Positions 40,203 to 48,372 of a DNA stretch of 64,000 nucleotides are shown piece by piece. Below the pieces are notes generated by a model. That model did not search any database, was not told where the DNA came from, and worked only from the letters and a program-made list of their open reading frames with translations. The DNA is from Deinococcus humi (GTDB lineage Bacteria > Deinococcota > Deinococci > Deinococcales > Deinococcaceae). Position 1 is the first letter of the stretch. Every line of letters starts with the position of its first letter. The DNA is taken from the NCBI RefSeq assembly GCF_014201875.1, contig NZ_JACHFL010000001.1, positions 496,001-560,000 on the forward strand. The letters run 5' to 3'. A program made the translations under genes and the position numbers.

Positions 40203-41737
40203 CAGCGGTAACTCCTGGGATCAGAGAGGGTGTGAAGGGTGGGGAACAGCAAGGCGAGCAGCGAGAGTAGGGCGAACATCGGAGGAGGGAGACCCAGCAT
40301 CAGAGCGGCGGCACCCAGCGTCCAGACCGCTGTCAAAAAGGCCAGCCGGCGCTGGTTGGCCAGCCAGGAGCTGAGCAGCAGCCCGGCGCTATAGAGCGTG
40401 ACGGTTTCCAGAGTGGCCGGCAGGTTGATCGGCAGGGGCAGCAACGACAGCAGGGCCAGCACTGCCGCGAGGGCCACCCCGTAGCCAGCCGCGCCCAGCA
40501 GGACGGTCGGCAAGCCCACCCGGCGCAGTTCGGGCAGGGTGCGCAGGGTCCGGGCCGCGACCTGCAGGCGTTCCTGAGCGTGCCAGACGCCCGCTTCCAG
40601 TAAACCCGCGCCCAGGATCACTGGCAGCAGCGGCCAGGTGCCGAGCCGCACGCTCAGGGCCACGAAGGCGGCGGCCATCGCCCAGCCGTACGCGGCGTGG
40701 GGCAGGTGGGGCCGCAGGGTGGCGAGGCTGGCGTTCAGGCTGCCGGGCGAACGGGTCACGTTCAGGGCGGAGAAGGTGGGGACTGCGGCCAGCAGCGCCA
40801 GCGCGAACAGCGCCGCCGCGCGTGACGGCAGTGACAGGACGATTCCGGCGGCCAGCAGCGGGCTGGCAAAAGCCCCGGCGAACTGCCCGAGCTGCCCCAG
40901 CGACAGCAGCACCCCCGCGGCGCCGCTGGACAGGGCCACCGCGCCGCCCACCAGCGCGCCGGTCAGCACGTCGCCGCCCATCGCTGCGGCAATGGCTGCT
41001 CCGCTCAGCAACCCAGTCCCGGCACTGATCACCAGCGTCAATCGCAGGGCGCGGCCCGGCACCGCGAAGGGTTCGGTGTAACGCACCCCCGCCACCGCCA
41101 TGGTCCACCCCCAACCGAAAGCTGCCGCCAGCACGAAGGCGCTCTCGGCCCCTGCGCCCAGCGCCCCCGCGATCAGCAGACCAGCCAGACCCGGCAGTAG
41201 ATACATGGGTCCGCGCAACAGCATCCGCCAGGGAAAGGCTGGGGTGACGGGCGCGGGCAGGCGGTCCAGCGCTCCCCCGGTGCCTTTCTGCCGGTACAGT
41301 CTCTCAGCGGCGTCGAACAGGCCGTCTGCGCCGTAGCGGTCGCGCAGCACCTCGTCGCCCAGTCCATCGGCTTCCAGGTAGGCGGCAAGTTCCTCGGCGT
41401 CCACCGCGTTGGCCCGGTCGGCGGCCAGCTTCAGGTCCACCTCGCGCAGCCGCTCCGGCAGTTCGCCGGGCAGTTGCAGCCGGGTGCTGGTGGTGCTGAC
41501 CCGCGTTCCGGTGTGCTGCGCGGTGAGCGCCGCAGACGTGGCGCGCCGGGGGGCGGCGTGCCGGGCTGCGGCGTGCAGTTCCGCCATCTCCTGGAACACG
41601 CTGAACTGCACAGGCTGTGCAACGGGCGAGTGCTCTGGGCTGTGTGCTGCAGGACTGCTCAGCCCCACCTCTTCCCGTTGCCCCGTCAAGCCGGACGGCC
41701 CGCCGCGCACCACGTCGCGGTTGCGAGATCCGGTCAC
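40202..41737 (-). CDS. Polytopic membrane protein of the exopolysaccharide cluster
   Basis: 511 aa from a GTG at 41737 that overlaps the PelF stop (GTGA). The first ~165 residues are hydrophilic; residues ~85-140 (LPERLREVDLKLAADRAN, DRYGADGLFDAAERLYRQ) look like a small helical domain of unknown kind. Then follow about ten to twelve transmembrane helices (YLLPGLAGLLIAGALGAG ... LSLLPLPIN ... LFPTLHTLSD). It takes the gene position of PelG, the predicted flippase/exporter of the Pel system, but I cannot recognise PelG in its sequence. It is coupled to PelF and is the only membrane protein able to serve as exporter here. Confidence 0.62.
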   Translation of the reverse strand: MTGSRNRDVVRGGPSGLTGQREEVGLSSPAAHSPEHSPVAQPVQFSVFQEMAELHAAARHAAPRRATSAALTAQHTGTRVSTTSTRLQLPGELPERLREVDLKLAADRANAVDAEELAAYLEADGLGDEVLRDRYGADGLFDAAERLYRQKGTGGALDRLPAPVTPAFPWRMLLRGPMYLLPGLAGLLIAGALGAGAESAFVLAAAFGWGWTMAVAGVRYTEPFAVPGRALRLTLVISAGTGLLSGAAIAAAMGGDVLTGALVGGAVALSSGAAGVLLSLGQLGQFAGAFASPLLAAGIVLSLPSRAAALFALALLAAVPTFSALNVTRSPGSLNASLATLRPHLPHAAYGWAMAAAFVALSVRLGTWPLLPVILGAGLLEAGVWHAQERLQVAARTLRTLPELRRVGLPTVLLGAAGYGVALAAVLALLSLLPLPINLPATLETVTLYSAGLLLSSWLANQRRLAFLTAVWTLGAAALMLGLPPPMFALLSLLALLFPTLHTLSDPRSYR

Positions 41738-43203
41738 TGCCAGGCCTCCCCGGCGATGACCAGCGGGTAGGCCCGTCGGTAGGCGTCCAGGCAGCCGTCC
41801 AGCGTGAACAGTTCCATGACTCGCTCGCGGGCGGCGCGGCCCAGGCGGGCGCGCAGCGGCGCGTCGTCCAGCAGCCGGGTCAGGGCGCTCGCCACGCCCA
41901 TCACATCGCGCGGGCGCACGATCAATCCGGCGTCGCCCACCGCCTCGGGCACGCCGCCCACGCGGGTCGCCACCGGCGGGCGGCCCATCGCCATCGCCTC
42001 GATCACGGTGTAGGGAAAGCCCTCGCTGACGCTGGTCAGGGCCACCACCTGCCCAGCGCGGTAGGCGTCGGTGATGTCGTCGATGCGGCCCTCGAAGGTC
42101 ACGTGCTCGGTCAGGTTCAGTTGCTGGGTCAGACTCTGACACCGGAACAGGTAGTCCTCGTTGCCCGCCGGGGTGCCGCCAAACAGTCGCAGTTGCGCGC
42201 CAGCGTTGCGGCGGCGCACCAGATCGAAGGCGCGGATCAGCGTCTCGATGTCCTTGAGGGGATCGATGCGCCCCACCCAGCTCACCACGCTCTCCACCGG
42301 CTCCTGCTCAGCGGGCGGGAAGATCTCGGGATCGATGCCGTTGTACACGCAGTGAATCTTGTCGGGATGTGCTCCCAGACGCTCCTCCCAACGGCGGTTG
42401 TAGTGCGAGCCCGGCAGCACCAGGGTGGCCTCACGGTAGACCAGGCTGCACAGCAGGCGGTAGAAGCGCAGGAGCAGGCCCTTGAAACCGGAACTGTAGG
42501 CGCTGCGACGAAACTCCATGTAACGCTCGCGCAGGTACACGCCGTGTTCGGTCAGCACGAAGGGGGTGTTGTGTGACCACAGGCCGTGGAGCGCCAGCAG
42601 GCCGGCAAAGCCGTTGCTGACGGCGTGCCCCACCTGGGCCTGGGGGGCGGGGTGGCCCAATGGGCGCAGCGCGTGTTCCAGCCACGTCTGGGCATCCAAG
42701 GCATCGGCCACGGTGGGCAGCGGCAGGCGGGCGTCGTCGCGCTGGCGGCCCAGCGCCTGCCGCGTGGCGTGACCGGCCCAGGTGTCCAGGGTCAAGCGGG
42801 CCAGCCGTGGCGTGTCCAGCAGGGCCGTGAACCCCCCACGCTGGCCCAGGCCACTGAGCATCTGCAGGCCCGCACCGAACAGGTCCAGGTCCAACGTGCA
42901 CAGTCCGTCCAGCACTGCTAAATAGGCTTCCTCGACCTCGCGGCGGCGGGCGGCGTCCGGGCGGGCGGGCGCGGGTGGCGGCGCACCCCACAGCGGCACC
43001 TGCGTGAAGCTCACATTCTCTGGCATCGGCACGGCCGCGCGCGTAAACGGGAGGCCAGAAATGGCCTGCACCGCAAACTGGTGATCGTCCAGACCCCGCA
43101 CCAGCTGATCGACCCACACGCTGACGCCGCCGTGGGCCTGGGGATAGGTGCCCTCGGTGTACAGCGCGATGTGAGGAGCCCTGGTCTGGGTGGCAACAGT
43201 CAT
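41734..43203 (-). CDS. pelF: PelF-type GT4 glycosyltransferase
   Basis: 489 aa from the ATG at 43203 with GGAG upstream; the ORF to 43488 is not used. The N-terminal DUF3492-like domain has HIALYTEGTYPQAHGGVSVWVDQLVRGL, which is diagnostic of PelF. The middle has PFVLTEHGVYLRERYMEFRR and TLVLPGSHYN. The C-terminal GT-B domain has VVSWVGRIDPLKDIETLI, LFGGTPAGNEDYL and SEGFPYTVIEAMAMGRPPVA with the EX7E donor motif. PelF is a cytoplasmic glycosyltransferase that uses UDP-GlcNAc/GalNAc to build the Pel polysaccharide. It is the first gene of the leftward cluster. Confidence 0.88.
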   Translation of the reverse strand: MTVATQTRAPHIALYTEGTYPQAHGGVSVWVDQLVRGLDDHQFAVQAISGLPFTRAAVPMPENVSFTQVPLWGAPPPAPARPDAARRREVEEAYLAVLDGLCTLDLDLFGAGLQMLSGLGQRGGFTALLDTPRLARLTLDTWAGHATRQALGRQRDDARLPLPTVADALDAQTWLEHALRPLGHPAPQAQVGHAVSNGFAGLLALHGLWSHNTPFVLTEHGVYLRERYMEFRRSAYSSGFKGLLLRFYRLLCSLVYREATLVLPGSHYNRRWEERLGAHPDKIHCVYNGIDPEIFPPAEQEPVESVVSWVGRIDPLKDIETLIRAFDLVRRRNAGAQLRLFGGTPAGNEDYLFRCQSLTQQLNLTEHVTFEGRIDDITDAYRAGQVVALTSVSEGFPYTVIEAMAMGRPPVATRVGGVPEAVGDAGLIVRPRDVMGVASALTRLLDDAPLRARLGRAARERVMELFTLDGCLDAYRRAYPLVIAGEAWQ

Positions 43204-43842
43204 GAAATGTTCTCCAGAACAAATATGAGAAAGAAGGCTTGACAGTGCATTCGAAGGCGATTTGGGGGGATCAGAGCGAGGATTTTTCGAGAAAAAACAT
43301 ACACAACGTATCCTGATTTGTGAAAATCTTGATACCTTCGAAGCTCTACCCCCAGATGGGGGAAGAGAAAAAAGGTCCGCTACAGCAGCCAATATTGGTT
43401 CGCGCGCGTTAATGAATCGCTTAAGGCCGTCAGGATGAGTCTTTGTTAAGTCAGGGATGGGCAGCAGCTGATCCGGCCTCATCTGCATGGGCAGATCGTC
43501 CTAAGTTCTGAAAGAATTGGGTGGGTGCCCAGTTGGGAACAGGATTGGGCGGACGCCGGATTCGGTCCTCGCCTGTACGTCCAGGGCTGTGAAGTCGAGG
43601 CGAGAAGGCCGGGAGCGCCCGCACATCTGAAGAGGAGGCGTGGAAGGACGGGCACTCCCACCTAGAGGACAGAACCGTCAGCCCGAACGGTGAGATCGGT
43701 TTCAAAGTCAGAGTCAGGCCAGATCGACTCGCGTAACATATTCGGACCTGCTCCTCTCCCCAGGTTCAGGAGTCTCCTACCCCGCTCACACTGTTGGACA
43801 CGCACTTTCGAGGGTGCCCACTCGCATGGAACAGACCCAGGC
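43204..43842. other. 639-bp divergent intergenic region between pelF and the Ter cluster
   Basis: No gene is seen. It is less GC-rich than the surrounding genes. It holds a candidate pelF promoter (43296-43324), a 10-bp palindrome CCAATATTGG (43389-43398), and an imperfect hairpin at 43344-43367. On the plus strand a TAACAT element lies at 43734-43739, but without a good -35 box. Confidence 0.6.
43296..43324 (-). promoter_or_regulatory. Candidate pelF promoter
   Basis: On the minus strand TTCACA (43324-43319), a 17-bp spacer, then TATGTT (43301-43296). The predicted transcription start would leave an ~85-nt leader before the pelF ATG at 43203. Match to consensus is partial. Confidence 0.4.
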
Positions 43843-44901
43843 ATGACGCAGCTCCAGACCCTCTGTCACACCTTTGACCCCGCCGACGTGATCGTGCATC
43901 TGCGCCCCGCCAGACCCAGACTGGTAGACCTTGTCGAGAAGGAGAAGTTGCTGCGCCAAGGGGTGTCCTATGGTCAGCTTCTGACTCCCGAAACCCGGCC
44001 CAGCGCAGTACAACTGGCTGCCTACCGGGACGCCCTGGAGCGCAATGGCCCGCGCATGGCCGCGCTGATTGCCAGTCTGACCACGCAGCTGCTGGCGCAG
44101 GTGCCGCAGCCGGCGCTGGTCTCGCTGGCCCGCGCAGGCACGCCGGTGGGCTGCGCCATGACCCGCTTCGCGCGGCGGCGGGGAGCGAGCCTTCCACATC
44201 ACACCCTGAGCATCATCCGGGGCAGCGGCATCGATCAGGAGGCGCTGCGCCAGGTGCAACGGGCACATCCGGGAGCCACACTGGTCTTTGTGGACGGCTG
44301 GACCGGCAAGGGCAGCATCGCCGGGACGCTGGCCTCAAGTCTGCCCGCAGGCGTGCCGCCGCTCCTGGCCGTCCTGAGCGACCCGGCAGGCGTGGCGGAT
44401 TTTGCCGCCACCCATGACGATCTGCTGCTGCCGCACGCCGTCCTGAACGCCACGGTCAGCGGGCTGCTCAGCCGCACCTTCGTGGAGGAGGGAAGGGACA
44501 GCGGCCAGCAATTACATGGTGTCCGCACCGAGGATCATCTGCGTGCCGACGACGTCACGGGGGCGTATCTGGCTGCGCTGGACAGCTTTGACAGGGCTGC
44601 AGACCAGCCACTGGACCCCGGCCCCCGGCCCGTGCGTCCCTACGACGCGGTACTGGCACTGGCCGCCAGTGTGGGCGTCCATGATCCGCATCTGGTCAAA
44701 CCTGGCGTGGGCGAGGCCACCCGCGTTTTTCTGCGCCGTCAGCCGGCCGGGCTGCTGCTGCGCGACGCCGCGCACCCGGACACCCGACACCTGAATGAAC
44801 TGGCCCGCGCAGCAGGCATTCCCGTCACCCTGCATCCTGAGCTGCCGTACCTGGCGGCGGCGCTGATCGCTCCCGGCCCGCGCACCACAGAGGACGCATG
44901 A
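43843..44901 (+). CDS. Ter-module PRTase-PELOTA protein (StiP-like)
   Basis: 352 aa from the ATG at 43843; the longer ORF to 43690 runs into non-coding sequence. The N-terminal domain has VIVHLRPARPRLVDLVEKE and LVSLARAGTPVGCAM (pyrophosphate-loop-like). ATLVFVDGWTGKGSIAGTLASSL is a phosphoribosyltransferase-type PRPP loop. The C-terminal ~85 residues (DAVLALAASVGVHDPHLVKP, LRDAAHPDTRHLNELARAAG) match the PELOTA-like RNA-binding domain fused to this PRTase in Ter systems. Such proteins are predicted to help make a nucleoside-like metabolite. The stop overlaps the next start (ATGA). Confidence 0.75.
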   Translation: MTQLQTLCHTFDPADVIVHLRPARPRLVDLVEKEKLLRQGVSYGQLLTPETRPSAVQLAAYRDALERNGPRMAALIASLTTQLLAQVPQPALVSLARAGTPVGCAMTRFARRRGASLPHHTLSIIRGSGIDQEALRQVQRAHPGATLVFVDGWTGKGSIAGTLASSLPAGVPPLLAVLSDPAGVADFAATHDDLLLPHAVLNATVSGLLSRTFVEEGRDSGQQLHGVRTEDHLRADDVTGAYLAALDSFDRAADQPLDPGPRPVRPYDAVLALAASVGVHDPHLVKPGVGEATRVFLRRQPAGLLLRDAAHPDTRHLNELARAAGIPVTLHPELPYLAAALIAPGPRTTEDA

Positions 44902-45839
44902 CCACCCCGCTGTCGCCCACCCTTCCCCTGAACCCCTGGCGACTGGGGGCCAGCCTGTACACCCCCGCCACCCGCACCGATCTGCTGGCGCTGGGCACCG
45001 GACGCTACGGCACCCTGACCAGCCTGATCTACTGCACCGAGGACGCCGTGCTGGAGGCCGATCTGCCCCTGGCGCTAGATAATCTGGCGCGCACGCTGCC
45101 GCTGTTGCCCCCGCCAGAGGTGGGGCCGTTGCGGTTGATTCGCGTCCGGAATCCGGCGGTGCTGGCGCAGGTGCTGACGCTGGACCTGCGCGGGATCAGC
45201 GCCGTTGTGCTACCCAAGATTCACGCGGGCAACCTGGGTGCGTACTTGCAGGTGCTCGACGATTCGGCGTGGCCCCACCTCCCCCTGCTGCTGACCCTGG
45301 AAACCCCGGAAGCCCTGAGCGAGGTGCACATGACCCAGCTGCGTGACCTGATCCTGGAAGGTGGCCACAGCCCACGCGTCGCCGCGTTGCGGATTGGCGG
45401 CAATGACCTGATGCAGGCCCTGGGGGTCCGCCGCAAGCCAGGGCGGACCCTGTACGAGGGACCGCTGGAGCGGGTCATCGGCATGTTGCTCGGCGTGTTC
45501 AAACCGCACGGCTTTGCGCTGTCGAGCCCGGTCTACGAGGTCTTCGGCGACCTGCCCACCCTGGCCCGCGAGCTGGAACAGGATCTGGATTACGGCCTGT
45601 GCGGCAAGACCATCATCCATCCGGCGCAACTGGGCACGGTGCTGGACGCCTACCGGGTGGTCGAGGCAGACCTGCTAGAGGCGCAGGCCATTCTCGCGCC
45701 GGACGCGCCCGCGGTGTTTCAGATGAACGGGCGTATGTGTGAACCCGCCACCCACAGTCGCTGGGCCAGCGACATCCTCAGCCGCGCCGGACTGTACGGC
45801 GTGCTGGAGCCACAGAGGCACGAGGCCCTGCACTTCTGA
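44898..45839 (+). CDS. HpcH/HpaI-like C-C bond lyase of the Ter module
   Basis: 313 aa, ATG overlapping the PRTase stop. TIM-barrel pattern of the CitE/HpcH type: TLTSLIYCTEDAVLEADLPLAL, IRVRNPAVLAQVLTLDL, VVLPKIHAGNLGAYLQVLDD, LPLLLTLETPEALSEVHM with the metal-binding Glu, and LRIGGNDLMQALGVRR. The later DLDYGLCGKTIIHPAQLGTVLDAY is typical of CitE relatives. This family is tied to TRSP/PRTase/PELOTA genes in Ter operons and is predicted to act in the same metabolite pathway. The substrate is unknown. Confidence 0.8.
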   Translation: MTTPLSPTLPLNPWRLGASLYTPATRTDLLALGTGRYGTLTSLIYCTEDAVLEADLPLALDNLARTLPLLPPPEVGPLRLIRVRNPAVLAQVLTLDLRGISAVVLPKIHAGNLGAYLQVLDDSAWPHLPLLLTLETPEALSEVHMTQLRDLILEGGHSPRVAALRIGGNDLMQALGVRRKPGRTLYEGPLERVIGMLLGVFKPHGFALSSPVYEVFGDLPTLARELEQDLDYGLCGKTIIHPAQLGTVLDAYRVVEADLLEAQAILAPDAPAVFQMNGRMCEPATHSRWASDILSRAGLYGVLEPQRHEALHF

Positions 45840-46022
45840 GGGCGTATGGGGGCCGTCCAGGACACCCTCTTCCGTCTGAAAAGTGTCGGCAGTATTTCGC
45901 TTTTATGAGAACAATTTAAAGGAGTCTCAATCTCAGTCCTGATAAGTTCAAGGGTAAGGTCAGCACTTTTCTGGCCTCAAAGTTCTCGCCTTTCTCGGCT
46001 CCACATTCAGGAGGAACACGGT

Positions 46023-46478
46023 ATGGGCTTTTTAGATCGGCTCAAGGCAATGGGCGCGCAGGCAGGCAAGGAAGCGCAGGACACCTGGAGCCGCTTCAAC
46101 AACAGCGCCTTTGCGGACGCCACCATGGCGGCCTGCGCGCTGATCGGCGCGGCAGACGGCAAGATCGACCAGAACGAGCGCAGCCGCACCGCGCAGTTCA
46201 TCACCACCAGCGACAAGCTCAAGGCCTTCAATGTCGCTGACCTGCGCGACAAGTACGACCGCTACTGCGACAAGATCACCGCCGATTTCGACTTCGGCAA
46301 GATCGAGTTGATGCAGGCCATCGGCAAGGTGGCCGGCAAGCCGGATCAGGCCCGCGCAGTGGTGCAACTCGCGGTGGTGATCGCCAACGCGGACGGCGAA
46401 TTCGACGAGAAGGAAATGGGCGTGGTGCGCCAGATCGCGCAGGCCCTCAAGCTGGACCCCTCTGAATTCAACGTTTAA
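46023..46478 (+). CDS. terB: TerB family protein
   Basis: 151 aa with AGGAGG upstream of the ATG. The all-helical TerB fold shows its two acidic metal-binding loops: GAADGKIDQNERSR (~45-58) and ANADGEFDEKEMG (~121-133). TerB sits at the inner face of the membrane in Ter complexes and is thought to link TerC with TerD-type proteins. It follows the lyase gene after 183 bp, where a separate promoter is likely, and heads the remaining ter genes. Deinococcus homologues are strongly induced after damage (family knowledge). Confidence 0.92.
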   Translation: MGFLDRLKAMGAQAGKEAQDTWSRFNNSAFADATMAACALIGAADGKIDQNERSRTAQFITTSDKLKAFNVADLRDKYDRYCDKITADFDFGKIELMQAIGKVAGKPDQARAVVQLAVVIANADGEFDEKEMGVVRQIAQALKLDPSEFNV

Positions 46479-46523
46479 GCGCCCCGTTTTTCCCAAGATC
46501 ATTTCCCTTCTAGGAGGTTCAAC

Positions 46524-47099
46524 ATGGCAGTTTCACTGAAAAAAGGCGGCAACGTTTCCCTGAGCAAGGAGGCCCCCGGCCTCAGCGCCATCACCGTGGG
46601 TCTGGGCTGGGATCCCCGCGCCACCGACGGTAAGGAATTCGACCTGGATGCCAGCGCCTTTACCCTGAAGGCTGACGGCAAGGTGCGCGCCGACGGCGAT
46701 TTCATCTTCTACAACAATAAGACTTCCTCGGACGGCAGCGTGGTGCACAACGGCGACAACCGCACCGGTGAGGGCGCGGGTGACGACGAGACCATCGACA
46801 TCGACCTGAACAAGGTGCCCGCCGACATCGAAAAGGTTGCGATTGCCGTGACCATTGACGAGGCCGACACGCGCGGCCAGAGCTTCGGCCAGGTGGGCGG
46901 CGCGTTCATCCGCGTGATCAACAAGGACGGCGGCGCAGAGATCGCCCGTTATGACCTCTCGGAGGACTACAGCACCGAGACCGCCGTGATCTTCGGCGAG
47001 ATCTACCGCAACGCGGGCGAGTGGAAGTTCCGCGCCGTTGGTCAGGGCTACGCGGGCGGTCTGGCCCCGCTGGCCCGCAACTTCGGCGTCAACGTCTGA
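46524..47099 (+). CDS. terD: TerD family calcium-binding protein (copy 1)
   Basis: 191 aa. It starts [20 protein letters not shown] and has the TerD signature: [37 protein letters not shown], and [19 protein letters not shown]. The acidic residues in [13 protein letters not shown] bind calcium in characterised TerD proteins. C-terminal [19 protein letters not shown] is conserved. AGGAGG lies upstream. Cytoplasmic role in tellurite, phage and stress resistance; biochemical activity is not established. It is very similar to the copy at 50401. Confidence 0.95.
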   Translation: MAVSLKKGGNVSLSKEAPGLSAITVGLGWDPRATDGKEFDLDASAFTLKADGKVRADGDFIFYNNKTSSDGSVVHNGDNRTGEGAGDDETIDIDLNKVPADIEKVAIAVTIDEADTRGQSFGQVGGAFIRVINKDGGAEIARYDLSEDYSTETAVIFGEIYRNAGEWKFRAVGQGYAGGLAPLARNFGVNV

Positions 47100-47193
47100 G
47101 CCGTTAAAGCAGTTCACAGCACAGATGTTGGGGAGGTTGGGAACATGGTTTCCGGCCTCCCTTCTTTCCACATCGCCACGCGCAAAGGAGATC

Positions 47194-48372
47194 ATGCAGA
47201 CCTTCCAGACCGGGCAGAAAGCCCAACTGAGCACCCTGACCCCACAAACGAACCTGACGTTGACGGTGCAGGTGACTGGCCCCGCCTCCGAATACGACCT
47301 GATCCTGTTCGGCCTGGACGCGGCAGGCAAGCTGAGCGATGACCGTTACATGGTCTTCTTCAATCAGCCGCGCAGCCCCGAAGGGGCCATCGAGATGCGC
47401 GGCGGGGCCCGTAACGAGAAGGTGTTTCAGGTGGATCTGTCGCGCCTGCCCGCCAGCGTGCGCCGCCTGAGCCTGGCCTCAACAGTTGACAGCGGCGCAT
47501 TCAACGCCATCGACCACGCCCAGGTCACGCTGAGCAGTGCCGGCAGCCCCCTGATGACCTACCGCGTGACGGGCCGGGATTTTCAGCAGCAGAAGGCCGT
47601 CATGCTGCTGGACCTCTACTTCAAGGACGTGTGGCGCGTGGGCGCAGTGGGGCAGGGCTTTAACGGCGGCCTGGAAGCGCTCGTGAACCACTTCGGCGGC
47701 ACGGTGGCCGACACACCTGCCGGGCGGCCTCCCACTGTCACTGTGCCGCCTCCTGCCCCCACTCCCGCCGCGCCGCGTCCCGCGCCCACCGTCAATCTGG
47801 GCAAGATCACGCTGGACAAGCAGGGGCAGAGCGCCAGGATCTCGCTGCGCAAGGACGGGCAGAAAGACCCGATCCGCGTCAACCTGAATTGGGACAAGGG
47901 CGGCGGCTTCCTGCGTCCGGGGGCTGACCTGGATCTGGGCTGCATGTTCGTGATGCAGGACGGGCAGAAGGGTGTGATCCAGGCGCTGGGCAATTCCTTC
48001 GGCAGCGACCGCTTTGAACCGTTCATCCTGCTGGACAAGGACGACCGCAGCGGCGCGTCCAGCGACGGCGAAAACCTGATCATCTTCCGTCCCGACCTGA
48101 TCCACACGGTGGTCATCTTCGCCTTCATCTACCAGGGCACCTCGGACTTCACCAAGGTTAATGGCCGCCTGACCATGAAAGACCCGCGTGGCAACGAGAT
48201 CACGGTGCAGCTGAGCAATCCCGACATGCGCCGGACATTCTGCGCGATTGCCAGCATCGAGAACGCGGGCGGCGAGGTCAAGATCACGAAAGAGGAGCGG
48301 TATTTCAAGGACCACCAGGAGGCCGATCAGCACTTCGGCTTCGGTTTCCGTTGGACGGCGGGGAGCAAGTAG
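47194..48372 (+). CDS. TerA-like protein with two TerD-type domains
   Basis: 392 aa from the ATG at 47194 with AAAGGAG. The N-terminal domain (~1-165: SEYDLILFGLDAAGKLSDDR, YMVFFNQPRSPEGAIEM, VGAVGQGFNGGLEALVNHFGG) is a divergent TerD fold. After a Pro-rich linker, the C-terminal domain (~205-390) has KITLDKQGQSARISLRK, VNLNWDKG, PGADLDLGCMFVMQDGQ, and FILLDKDDRSGASSDGEN, typical of TerA. The calcium-loop Asp residues are kept in the second domain. It shares the N-terminal module with the next gene, to which it abuts with no gap. Confidence 0.82.
   Translation: MQTFQTGQKAQLSTLTPQTNLTLTVQVTGPASEYDLILFGLDAAGKLSDDRYMVFFNQPRSPEGAIEMRGGARNEKVFQVDLSRLPASVRRLSLASTVDSGAFNAIDHAQVTLSSAGSPLMTYRVTGRDFQQQKAVMLLDLYFKDVWRVGAVGQGFNGGLEALVNHFGGTVADTPAGRPPTVTVPPPAPTPAAPRPAPTVNLGKITLDKQGQSARISLRKDGQKDPIRVNLNWDKGGGFLRPGADLDLGCMFVMQDGQKGVIQALGNSFGSDRFEPFILLDKDDRSGASSDGENLIIFRPDLIHTVVIFAFIYQGTSDFTKVNGRLTMKDPRGNEITVQLSNPDMRRTFCAIASIENAGGEVKITKEERYFKDHQEADQHFGFGFRWTAGSK

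Noticed and set aside
43239..43244. TTGACA as a -35 box on the plus strand
   Set aside because: No -10 element lies 16-18 bp downstream and no plus-strand gene starts nearby.
45903..45919. Possible radiation/desiccation response motif upstream of terB
   Set aside because: Only about 10 of 17 positions fit TTATGTCATTGACATAA and the palindrome is not kept.
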